Assembly: GCA_027579435.1 (NCBI GenBank) | Contig: JANBPK010000967.1 | Coordinates: forward strand, 1-53,108 | Length of the DNA: 53,108 bases | Direction of reading: 5' to 3' | Source of the DNA: Candolleomyces eurysporus | Lineage: Eukaryota > Basidiomycota > Agaricomycetes > Agaricales > Psathyrellaceae | In this document: positions 44,361 to 53,108 of the stretch, one piece after another | Numbering within the stretch: position 1 is the stretch's first letter | Layout of the letters: every line of letters starts with the position of its first letter | Program-made: the position numbers and the translations under genes | Notes under the pieces: model-generated | The model's database searches: none | Told to the model about the DNA's origin: nothing | What the model saw: only the letters and a program-made list of their open reading frames with translations

Positions 44361-45270
44361 GACCGGAGGGCTCCTTTAACATTGGTTTACCTGTGCAAAC
44401 GAAACAAACCCATCGACTCTATGCTAGAAAATTGGGACAGTTGTGCTTGGAAAATGCACAGAGACATAGTCGTCGCGTCAAGTAGTAAGAATTCGGTGTA
44501 ACTGTGATTGAATAGTAACTGTGTTTCCTCCTCTTCAATCAGCCGTCAACACCCTCCATCCCCATGAGGTAGCGGATGCCTCGCCAGGTTTGGGCGTCAT
44601 GTTTGTGTGTACGAGCTAAACAGATATCAAAGGGGAGCCCGGAGCGCTCTTATCCATCGACCGGATTGCTGTAGCTGTCAACGAATATCAAAAGGGAAGC
44701 ACAGGGCGGTCTGATTGTCTGATCCGCCGATACTGAACTAGCCGTACCTGTAGGATCAAGTTCCCGTAGTATCGCTAAGGCATTCGGGTTCTGTAGGGAT
44801 AAAGAGTGACATCTGCAAAGTGTATGTAGGTGCTATCCATCTGACTATAGAGCTCAGAACCGCGTGCTGAGGTAACCAGACGGAGAAGGACGATCCCTGC
44901 CTAAAAGCCTGCAAAGAAGGAGAAAGTCCCTATCGAACTCGTTCGTACAGCGAGGGTCACCCGTCTCACCGTTTCCGCGATCATCGTGATATAGCTACTC
45001 TTTTTGAGCGTACTTATGATTACACCTCTGAGAGAATCTACTAGCAGCCACTGCCAACGTCGGATCACTACGGGGTTGCGCACACATGCCACTTTTTTCG
45101 CGATAGACATTCTCGGGGACAGGTAAGAGAGGCTGAGCAGAAACGCACGATGAACACGCGAGGCTGATTGAATGCACTGATTAGCTGCGCTCAAAGTCCA
45201 ATCATCAATTTTGGGCGCGCGCTGGACCCACAAGTATCTACAGAGCGATTATGCGACTCGTCTTGAGCAG

Positions 45271-45276
45271 TATAAA
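45271..45276 (+). promoter_or_regulatory. TATA box of precursor gene 4
   Basis: TATAAA in TGAGCAGTATAAAGGGTGGA, 239 bases before the ATG. Confidence 0.6.
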
Positions 45277-45509
45277 GGGTGGAGTGAGGCGAGGGGTTAG
45301 ACAGCAAGAAGCTGGTCTTCTCTCTCATTTCCGCTGCTCCTCAGCCTATCCTCCTATCGGATTATCAGCAGGGCCGGTCCCTACGAGCAGGAATTTGAAC
45401 CCAAATAAAGAATAATCACCAAATCCACGACTACCACTCTTCGACTCAGTCAGTAAGTCAACACCGTTTAGCTATTGTCATTTGGCGACTGACCTCTACG
45501 ACTGCAGAA

Positions 45510-46477
45510 ATGCGCACCAACTTTATCTCCGCTGGTTTCGTCTTCCTTTCCATCGCTCTTCAAGCGTCTGCAGCGCCCCTGGTCAGTTAGACTTCGAAAT
45601 TTTCATCTCTCGAAAGCGAAGAAAGCTAGTTATAACCGCCTTTCATCAATATTCTAGGTCACCTTTGACGAACCGTCGACTCAGAGCGTCAGACGAGGGC
45701 TAGAGGTTGGTCTCACTCACAGCCATGTTTCACCGCACAAGCTGACCGTATTAATACCAGCTGGACCTCTCAAGGATCGATAATCGTCACTTCGACATGG
45801 ACGATTTGGAAGGGCGAGACCCGGGCTTATGGCGATCGTTTAGGAAGGGCGTCAGCAGTTTTGTCAAATCTCCCATCGTCAAAAGCGTGGCTTCAACAGC
45901 GCTATCAGCAGCCGCGGATTCTCTCTCTGGTTCTCGTCAAGGGAAAAGAAGTCTCGAGGTCCGTGTCCAATGGCTACCTGGGTTCTTCCTGGATACGTGT
46001 TGGTTTGATCATGCTTGCTGACTGTCCATGTGCGCGCATTCCAGATCGATTTGTCCGACATAGACAATCGTAACTTCGACATCGACGAGCTCGAAAAACG
46101 CGTAGCTATGAGTGGATGGGACAAGTTTAAGCAGGGTTTTAACGGATTTTTAAACCACCCCATCACCAAGTCCGCCACAGGGCTCATATCTTCTGTTGTG
46201 GGTGGCATCTTCGGAGGCAGGAAGAGAAGCCTGGAGGTATGTTTGCCATCTTCTATTTCTGTTTTGCCGTACTCCAAGAAACTGAACGTCCACGCTCAAC
46301 CAGCTCGATGATGCCGACCTGTATGAGCGCGACCTCGATTTTTTCAACGAGGTCCCCGTCCTTGGAGCAAGGACCTCGGATGGGTTTCCCGAACTCGATG
46401 CGCGGCAGCGATTGGAGGGCGGCACTCGAAGGCTTCGGAGGTGGCAGGGCTACCGACAGTCTCGATACTATTACTAG
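45510..46477 (+). CDS. Secreted modular peptide precursor 4 (most diverged)
   Basis: Exons 45510-45581, 45658-45705, 45761-45958, 46045-46236 and 46304-46477 give 227 residues, the shortest copy. The signal peptide is unchanged, but module 3 is very different (LWRSFRKGVSSFVKSPIVKS, then a short Ala-rich tail) and module 4 has SGWDKFKQGFNGFLNHPITK followed by a Gly/Ile/Val-rich tail. Despite this the LDLS...DNRHFD start, the KRSLE ends and the internal ELEKR are kept. Residue changes therefore fall mainly in the helical part between conserved processing signals. Exon 5 is short, ends QSRYYY, and its TAG abuts GTGAGC. The following exon stays open with GKRYIGVPKKP. Confidence 0.85.
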
Positions 46478-48374
46478 GTGAGCGCCGATCCACCAATTAT
46501 GCTTGGTGGAGATGGAAATCTAAAAAAGCTTTCTCAGGGTTCCAACGAGCTCGATGGGTTGGCGCGAGGGAAGCGGTACATTGGCGTTCCAAAGAAGCCT
46601 ATGACANGGGGGGGAGACAAGATGTGTTGGTTGACGAACAAGGCTGACGGCTGCTAGTGACGTTCCAGTACAGTACTTACTAGAGAGGTTGCGTAGTTGT
46701 CATATTAATGGAGGTTCATTGGGATTTCCATAAGCTTGAGGCCTCCTCTTCTCCCTGTACAAATCTTCATGTGAGTATTCAGTGACCAATTGGGCCCCAC
46801 GAAATGAACTCATGAGTTTCCAAGGTTGCGATAGTGTAAGCGCTCGGCCTTTTCAGATTGGGCGGTGGAGGGCCCAAGGCCAACACCTCTAGATGTATAC
46901 AGAGCTAAACGACCACAAGCAACTTGAATATGCACATGACGATTCAAGGGGTTTGGTACGAACCATCCTTGTCAACTTGGGGTAAGTACGTCAAATACCA
47001 ACTGGCGAGTTCGTCTCTGACTTGAATTTTAGTCGCACCGTTTCAGGAGATTTGCATAGTTCTTCCGTCATCTGCACGCTTCTTTCACCGGAGCTTGGAT
47101 TGAATGGAAGGGAATGCCTTTGCCGAAAATGAATCGAATAATGAGCACACGTTCTCATTCCTACAGGCTCATTATAGGTATAGTGAGTATCGCTCACCTT
47201 TTCTGCTTGGGGTCGTCACAAGATATCGTGGGCAGGTTCTCGTTAGTACCATCAGCCTGACAGCCGCCTGGTCATGTCGCCAGATATGTTGAGAATTTAT
47301 CAAAGGAGATGGAATAAGGGAACTTATCCTTTGTCCTCCAGAGTGAGTTTGCGCGGGCTATCACATGGTGGGCGCTGCAGAAGCACAAAAAGCGTCCAGT
47401 ATTTAACGATTCCCATTCCCGAGCACTGACGTAACGGACGTTGGTCCTTATCAGTGAAATTGGGTGTCGTCCTCAATGAGTCCGATAAATCTCGACATGC
47501 CAAAGGGGGTATAAAGTTTAGCCGTGCAAACCAAACAAACCCATTGTTTGTAGACTAGAGAATTGGGACGTGTGGTTGTGTGCTCCGCGAATGTATGGCG
47601 ACATGGTCGCGTTGAGTAGTAGATGTAGCTGTAGCTGTGGTGAAACCAAACACTTACCATTGTCTCCTCCTCTTTCCACCATTGCCAGATGCAACCGTCG
47701 ATACTGTTCATTCCCATGAAGACTTGGCGGTTGCCCTCGACAGGTTTAGCCATCATGTTTGTTTGTACACTCAGCCAAGCGAATATCAACAACGGGGGAA
47801 GCGGGGCGCTCTGGTCCATTGATACTGGGTTTCCGTAGATATAAACAAATATCCAAAGGTGTGCACCGCGCAATTTGGTCAGTTGAAACTGAACTGGCCG
47901 TGTATACAGGATCAATTTCAGTACCAACTCTGGGGCGTTCGGCGTCTGCAGGGACGAAGAACAACATCTTGTTGTTTGTAGTTGCCGTCCATCTGCCTAT
48001 CGAGCTCAAAATCATGATGAGGTGACCGGGCGGAGAAGGACAATTCTTGCCTCAAGACCTACGACGCGGGAAAACATCTCTATCCAGCTCTTTTATAGCG
48101 CGACGGTCATCAGAATCTTCTCCGCGATCTGCTTGTGATTACCGCACTGAGATACTGAGATAGTCTAACAACAGCCACCATTGGATCACGACGGAGTTGC
48201 GCGCACATGGTATTTTTTTTTTGCGATAGACATGCTCAGGGACAAACGCATGATGAACACACGAGGCCGATTGAATACAACCGGTTAGCCGCCCTCAAAG
48301 CCCGATCATCAATTCCGGATGAGCCCTGGACCTACAAGCGTCTACAAAGCGGGTGTGGGACTCGCCTTGAGCAG

Positions 48375-48380
48375 TATAAA
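48375..48380 (+). promoter_or_regulatory. TATA box of precursor gene 5
   Basis: TATAAA in TGAGCAGTATAAAGCTGGAG, 230 bases before the ATG. Confidence 0.6.
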
Positions 48381-48604
48381 GCTGGAGTGAGGCGAGAGAT
48401 TAGACAGCAAAGAGCCGGTCTCTCTCTCATTCACTTTCCTCCCCCCTCCTATCGGATTTTCAACAGGGCCGGTCCCTACGAACAGGAATTTGAAAATAAT
48501 CAATAGTCAACGTTCACTACTACCACTCTTTAATTCATAAACAGTCAGTAAGTCGTCATCATACAGCTGTCGTCACATAGCGACTGAGCGTTATGACTGC
48601 AGAA

Positions 48605-49710
48605 ATGCGCACCAACTTTATCTCCGCTGGTTTCGTCTTCCTTTCCATCGCTCTTCAAGCTTCTGCAGCGCCCCTGGTCAGTTGGGCTTCAAAGATTTTA
48701 TCTCTCGAAAGCGAAAAGTGCTAGTAATAACTCGCTTCCACCAATATTCTAGGTCACCTTTGACGAACCGTCGACTCAGAGCCTCAGACGAGGTCTAGAG
48801 GTTGGTCTCTCTCACCGCCACCTTCTACCGCACCAGCTGACTCTATTGGTGTCAGCTGGATCTCTCAGAGATCGATAACCGTCACTTCGACATGAACGAT
48901 TTAGAAGGACGAGCGCCGGGGTTGCGCGAGGTATGGGAGTCGGTCAAGAGAGGCGCATCCCGTTTCTTCAATAGTCCCATCGTCCAAACCGCGGCTACAA
49001 CAGCGGTCGGAGCAGCCGCGACCTGGGGTGCAAATAAAGCCATGGACTCATTCTCCAGCGCTCGTCGTCAAGGGAAAAGAAGTCTCGAGGTCAGTGCCCA
49101 ATGACTACCTGGATTCTCACAGGAGACATGTCGTTTTATCATGTTTGCTGACTATCTCTATGTGGGCATCTCCAGATCGATTTGTCAGACATAGATAATC
49201 GCGACTTCGACATCGACGAGCTCGAAGAACGCGTAGCTCAGAGTGGATGGCAGAGGTTCAAGCACGGTGCTAGCGCATTTTTTAGTCACCCATTCACCCT
49301 GTCCGCTGCAGAGGGCGTGACTTCTGCTTTTATGGATAGAACCCTGACAAGTAGACCCAGGAAGAGAAGCCTAGAGGTATGTTCGCTGTCTTTTGTTTCC
49401 GTTTCGCTGCACTCCAAGAAACTGAGTATTCAATCTAAACAAGCTCGATATGCCCGAACTGTATGAACGTGAGCTCGATCTTTTCAACGAGTTCCCCGTG
49501 CTAGGGGCAAGGACTTCGGATGGGTTTCCCGAACTCGATGCGCGGCAGATGAGGGGCAGCAGAAGACGTCGAGAGCAGCTCAGGAGCCAAATGCTGAGCA
49601 CTATGAGCCCGCAGAGTCCGCAAACTACGGGTCAGGATTCGACAGTGGGTGCAGTGGCCCCCACGCGAAGGCTTCGGAGGTGCGGAAGCGGCCCACGGTC
49701 CGCATACTAG
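48605..49710 (+). CDS. Secreted modular peptide precursor 5
   Basis: Exons 48605-48676, 48753-48800, 48856-49089, 49176-49376 and 49444-49710 give 273 residues. Module 3 is extended before the Trp (APGLREVWESVKRGASRFFN). Module 4 reads IDLSDIDNRDFDIDELEERV, SGWQRFKHGASAFFSHPFTL and ends RKRSLE; like gene 3 it has lost the internal Lys-Arg. Exon 5 opens LDMPELYERELDLFNEFPVL, keeps GARTSDGFPELDARQ and has a long Arg/Ser/Pro/Gln-rich tail. The TAG stop abuts GTGAGC. The exon after it is open for 40 codons (49772-49894) and includes VRKKRYIGVPKKP. Confidence 0.85.
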
Positions 49711-50243
49711 GTGAGCGCCGATCAACCAATTATGCTCGGTGGAGATGGAGATCTAAACGAAGCTTTCTTAGGGTTCCAACGAGCTCGATGGGTTGGTGCG
49801 AAAGAAGCGGTACATCGGCGTCCCAAAGAAGCCTATGACAGCGGGGAGAGACAAGAAGTGCTGGTTGATGAACAAGGCTGAAGGCTGCTCGTGATGCTTC
49901 CATTAGTTGTTGATACGTTCCAGTATATTACTAGAGAAGGGTTTGTGTGGTTGTCTAATAGAAACCTCTTAATTTCACATGATTGGTGGTTTCCTATTCT
50001 CCCTGTTTATATTTCATGTCAGTATATGACGAATTGGTTACCGCCAATTAAACTTACGAGTTTCCGAGGTCGCGACAGCGTCAACTTCGGCCTGTGAACG
50101 TTGTGAACTTCAAAAGTGGAGCGATCGAGGCCGATCCCTTTAGATGTATGCAGAGGTAAACAATCACAAGCAACACGCACATGATGATTCAGGGGGTTTT
50201 CTTGGCTTTGGTGTGACCATCGTTGTCGAAGTATGTCAAGTAC
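49711..50243 (+). repeat. Downstream flank of gene 5 and start of unit 6
   Basis: Contains the 3' intron and last exon of gene 5, then the ordinary unit blocks. No further gene is present. Confidence 0.6.
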
Positions 50244-50251
50244 CCGGTGGC

Positions 50252-50593
50252 AGGACCCCTGAAAACCTAGGGCAAGGCCTCCCCCATGTTCCGGACAAAA
50301 TTGGGGACCCGGCCGCTAGGCCGGGGTCCAAAAACCGGACAAAAACTGAGGAAATTGGCCTTTGAGGCCGGGTTTTTTCCCGGACAAACGAGGCCAAGAG
50401 GTGGGCTAACGGACCTGAGGGCGCGAAGCGCCCGAAAAATTTGCCTTTATAGGAAGGGCGGAAGCGGGCTTGGCGCTTTTTTGCGTTCGAGGCCGGGGTT
50501 TTTCCCGGACAAAATTTGGGGGCGAGCGAAAAATCGTCCGGACACCAAACCTCAAAGTGGGCCCCGGCCTCCACCTAGGTTTTCAGGGGTCCT
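50252..50593. mobile_element. 342-bp MITE, hAT-like
   Basis: Perfect 20-base terminal inverted repeats (AGGACCCCTGAAAACCTAGG) are flanked by a perfect 8-bp duplication CCGGTGGC (50244-50251 and 50594-50601). Eight-base duplications are typical of hAT elements. The interior has five CCGGACAAA-type motifs and GGCCGGGGTTTTT blocks in both orientations and no useful coding frame. The equivalent positions in other units have no insertion (for example GTGCCAGGTGGCGAAGCT near 35918), which shows that it inserted after the unit was duplicated. Confidence 0.9.
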
Positions 50594-50601
50594 CCGGTGG
50601 C

Positions 50602-51165
50602 GAGGCTTTAATATTCCTCCCTCACTTGAACTTGTGTCGCACCGCTCCAGGAGATCCGCATTAATCTCCCTTCCCCGCCTGAACGCTCCTTCCACCGAAA
50701 CTTGGACCAAATAGCAGTGATTGCTCGAGTCGGAAACGAATCGAATATTGAGCACATGTTCTCATTATCCCATGTTCATGATAGGTACAGTAGGTATCGA
50801 GCACTTTCTCCGCTTTTTATCGTCACGAGTTGTCCGAGGAGCCGCCTGTTCATGTCCCCAGGTACGTTGAAAATCTGTAGTCGGGAATGGAAGAAGGAGA
50901 CTTATTCTTTCCTTCCAGAGTTCGTCTGCGCGACCTATCACATGGTAAGCGCTGCAGAAGCGTAAAAAGCGTCCAGCGTTCGAGAATTCCCATTCTTGAG
51001 TAGAAGAAATCGGCGTTCGTCCTTATCGGTGAGGTTGGGTGTAGTGCTCAGTGAGCCCGACAAAGCCCGACACGCCAAAGCGTCTACAGAACCCGACGCA
51101 TGTGAGAATGATGGTCAGCCGATCGTGCGCTGGATGCAGAAACCGACATGTCTATTTGGCCGACG
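50602..51165 (+). repeat. End of unit 6, gene-less
   Basis: Continues the unit blocks (GTCGCACCG(C/T)TCCAGG, a GAAACGAATCGAATATTGAGC stretch, GATGCAGAAACCGACATGTC) and then loses similarity. The promoter and gene parts are missing. Confidence 0.7.
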
Positions 51166-51530
51166 GTGCCAGGACGCAGTATCGATTGCAGAGTTGAAAT
51201 ATAGGCTTGGTGCGGTATTTCTTCAGGCAGAAATCGGTTCGTCACAGCTGCCCTAGCCTTGCGTTTAGATCTAAACTCTCTAAACAGAGCATTCAGAAGA
51301 AGGACGACCATGAGGAATACCATGCGCGAAGAACTCGCAGGCTGATCATGTCCATCACTGGGCCCACGCGTACCCATTCTTCTTGACTACAAACGTGCTC
51401 TACCCGCCTTTAAATCACAAAATATAAAGATGACTGACCGCTTCAATTGTGTGAAGTTCAGGCGCGCCGGCCTTCTTCCATCGTTGGCCCCTAGCAGAAC
51501 AGCCCCCCCCTGCGCTTCTTGCCTTTCAGA
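51166..51530. other. Flank between array and secreted-protein gene
   Basis: No gene. TATAAA at about 51423, about 107 bases before the next ATG, may serve the following gene. A C-rich run lies at 51503. Confidence 0.4.
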
Positions 51531-52789
51531 ATGGTTCCCTCCTCCTTCATCCTTTTATCGTTGGTCGGCGCCGCTCTTGGGCTCGGCAACGACTGGAAGC
51601 AGCCTTGTCTGGACGGTGTCTGTTTCTATGGTGAGTTGTGCCCTCTTTATGCTCGCCCTTCATTTCTCTGACCATTCATTTTGCTACAGACCTTAAGGAA
51701 TCGAACACCGGTGCTGCTTCTGGTACCCTGAAGATCGTGCGTATTCCTTTTTTTAAAATTCCTTCAAATCTTGGGCTTAAATATCGGCGTAGTGGGGCTC
51801 CGCAGATTCTATTACTGATATCACGACCGCGGCCGGATGGGAGATCCTGGACTGCAAGCCGGACTCGCTCTCCCAAGACATTCGATTGGTCTGCAGCGAC
51901 AAGTCAAAGTGTAGACATCTATTCCGAAAGCTCGGTGCCGTAGGCAAGGTCGTCCGACTTCCGGAGAGCGTACGTGTCCTTCTGTCGCTCACAGAACCTT
52001 TGACGGACTCATTGCTACCAGTGCGGCNAAAAACGCCTTCGCTCATATTTCTCGATCTTGGGTTTCGAGGGACCAATCGATCCCCGCACGTGTTGCGAGT
52101 CGCCTGATCAAACGTGATGGCACTCTGCCAGAGGTTCAGGCCTTACATATCGATACTGACTTTGCTGCAGTTGATGCCTCGAAGTACGACCAGTTTTTTG
52201 CGAAATTCATAATCGCTAACGGGGCTCCAGGATTGGGACTGTTCACTTTGCCATCCAGGCTGCGACCGTTCCTGGTGCAGAATCATTATTCCCCTCCACT
52301 TCCAGAATCAAGGGAAGGGATGAATCCACCTTCGTCGAGGAAGCAATGTCCTGTGAGTGTCTCCTGATCTTCATTGTAAGGCGTGCGAGCCTAACAATGC
52401 TTCAGCCGTATCCGGTCTCCTCGATTTCCAGTGGGAACACTTGGAAAGCTTTACGCTTCTCGACATCAACAGGACCTGGAATGTTTTCGACCAATCTTTA
52501 ACGTGTCCCCCGATCTCCGCCCGTGCAAGAATGGATGTCTCGGCCCAGGTCAACGTTGCAGCCTCCGTAGGCGCGGCTGTCGAGGGAACCATTATCCCTC
52601 CCAAGGTCGACGACTTCGCCTTGATTGCTAGTGTGTTATCTTTTCCCAGTTGCCACGAGATTTTCGCTGACGTCTTTCATAGTCCTCAACGCCAACCTCG
52701 CTGGTGCTCTTAACCTGAACGCCGGTCTCACTGGATCTATCAGTGCAGCACAGCGATTGTATCAAGTTGCAATTCCCGGTGTTATGTAA
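51531..52789 (+). CDS. Secreted protein of unknown function, apparently 3'-truncated
   Basis: Seven exons: 51531-51630, 51690-51740, 51806-51969, 52022-52183, 52231-52352, 52406-52630 and 52683-52789. The frame holds if the N at 52027 is an extra base (CGKNAFAHISRSW). A signal peptide opens the protein (MVPSSFILLSLVGAALGLGN). The rest has the Cys pattern LDGVCFY, EILDC, LVCSDKSKC and the texts VHFAIQAATVPGAESLFP and GTIIPPKVDDFALIA, which I recognise as a family of secreted basidiomycete proteins with a late beta-rich domain. Members normally continue beyond the VAIPG(L/V) motif; here the frame ends three codons later at TAA, where LTR-like sequence starts. Function is unknown. The donor of exon 2 could be 51737 or 51741; only the latter keeps phase. 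Confidence 0.7.
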
Positions 52790-53108
52790 TAACCCCAGTA
52801 GTATCTTTTTTTTCTCTTAGTAACACTAGGACTGCGAACGATGACCGCAGTTAGGTACTTTGTAATACCTAACTGCGTACTTAGTAACTTAGGACTACGG
52901 ATTGACTACGGACTACGGACTATTACTTAGCTGGACTGCGTAATTACCAATGTATGCCTCAGCACGGACTGCGGCACAGTAGCGTGTACAGTATATAGGT
53001 AGCACAAGCTGAGCGGTAACTCCTCAGCTTGTTCTCAAGAATCTACTCTCTTGTCTACTCGTATTAACTCTCCTATCGCACTAGTCCTCTTTCTAGTGAA
53101 TGACCCTC
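52785..53108 (+). mobile_element. LTR-like sequence reaching the window end
   Basis: Begins TGTAATAACC directly after the last codons of the secreted-protein gene. It contains short tandem GGACTACGGA motifs (about 52900-52922), a TATATAGG box at about 52992 and pyrimidine-rich sequence after it, the usual promoter layout of a retrotransposon LTR. The other end lies outside the window, so neither the ends nor a target duplication can be checked. Confidence 0.4.

Larger units (their letters stand above)
27948..51165 (+). repeat. Tandem array of 3-4 kb units, each with a peptide-precursor gene
   Basis: The anchor ACATGAGttTGAGGTTTCCTC and its variants recur at about 27949, 31251, 38820, 42537, 46724 and 49977, each followed by the same order of blocks: GTGAGTATTCAGTGACGAAT, a GGTGGAGGGCC block, a CTTGGGGTAAGTATGTCAA block, a GGGATCGTCACAAGATATC block, a CAGAAGCAACCGTCGACAC block, a TATA box, and the gene. 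Units are about 3.2-4.2 kb once insertions are removed. The last unit has no gene and fades out at about 51165. DNA similarity extends through introns and flanks, so these are whole-unit segmental duplications. Most intergenic space of the window from 28 to 51 kb is explained by these blocks. Confidence 0.9.

Noticed and set aside
30010..49710. Mating pheromone precursors of the basidiomycete type
   Set aside because: Those are short and end in a CaaX farnesylation box; these have secretory signal peptides and no CaaX end.
30010..49710. Hydrophobins or typical cysteine-rich effectors
   Set aside because: The precursors contain essentially no cysteine.
50286..50714. 142-codon frame across the MITE
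   Set aside because: It lies over the inverted repeat and its internal CCGGACAAA motifs; no protein-like text.
27948..51165. CRISPR-like or bacterial array
   Set aside because: Units are kilobases long, contain intron-bearing genes and show no short repeat-spacer pattern.

Overview
The window looks like basidiomycete (agaricomycete-type) nuclear DNA: short introns of about 50-80 bases with GT-AG ends, expanded families typical of mushrooms and their relatives (TPR-CHAT protein, ubiquitin-like/zinc-ribbon protein, secreted proteins), and many transposable elements of fungal type (PIF/Harbinger, hAT, Ty1/copia, Ty3/gypsy, MITEs). Single N characters sit almost always beside homopolymer runs and usually behave as an extra placeholder base. 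Removing them restores reading frames in at least three genes.

Layout. 1-3.1 kb: a minus-strand ubiquitin-like/zinc-ribbon gene, a decayed mitochondrial elongation factor G fragment and a small cysteine-rich gene. 3.9-5.3 kb and 12.0-12.3 kb: decayed paralogous pieces of one unidentified gene family. 6.2-9.6 kb: a TPR-CHAT protein with an intact His/Cys pair, perhaps with a C2-like N-terminal region. 13.3-18.3 kb: a decayed F-box-like gene whose intron holds a complete 3,831-bp PIF/Harbinger element with TIRs, TSD, transposase and a convergent DNA-binding partner gene. 18.3-27.9 kb: transposon graveyard (gypsy, hAT with an internal LTR, copia, long-TIR MITE) plus one unidentified pseudogene. 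27.9-51.2 kb: a tandem array. 51.5-52.8 kb: a secreted-protein gene that seems cut off by an LTR-like sequence running to the window end.

The notable system is the tandem array. Five complete, uninterrupted, co-directional genes (starts at 30010, 37461, 41228, 45510 and 48605) each encode a 227-273 residue secreted precursor built from five phase-0 exons: an essentially identical signal peptide, a 16-residue pro-piece ending near Arg-Arg, two homologous peptide modules each ending Lys-Arg-Ser-Leu-Glu, and a third acidic-to-arginine-rich module. Dibasic sites coincide with exon ends, so each exon is about one Kex2-releasable peptide. The two middle modules contain a Trp-x-x-(Ile/Phe/Val)-(Lys/Arg)-x-Gly-type amphipathic stretch followed by an Ala/Gly-rich hydrophobic stretch. 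I know of no described family with this layout; membrane-active or signalling peptides are the natural hypotheses, both inferred. The whole 3-4 kb unit was copied, including a TATA box about 230-240 bases upstream of each ATG. A rearranged partial copy (one exon relic plus an inverted truncated copy) lies at the left border, a 4.4-kb insertion carrying an intact membrane-protein gene splits unit 2, and a young MITE with an 8-bp TSD splits unit 6.
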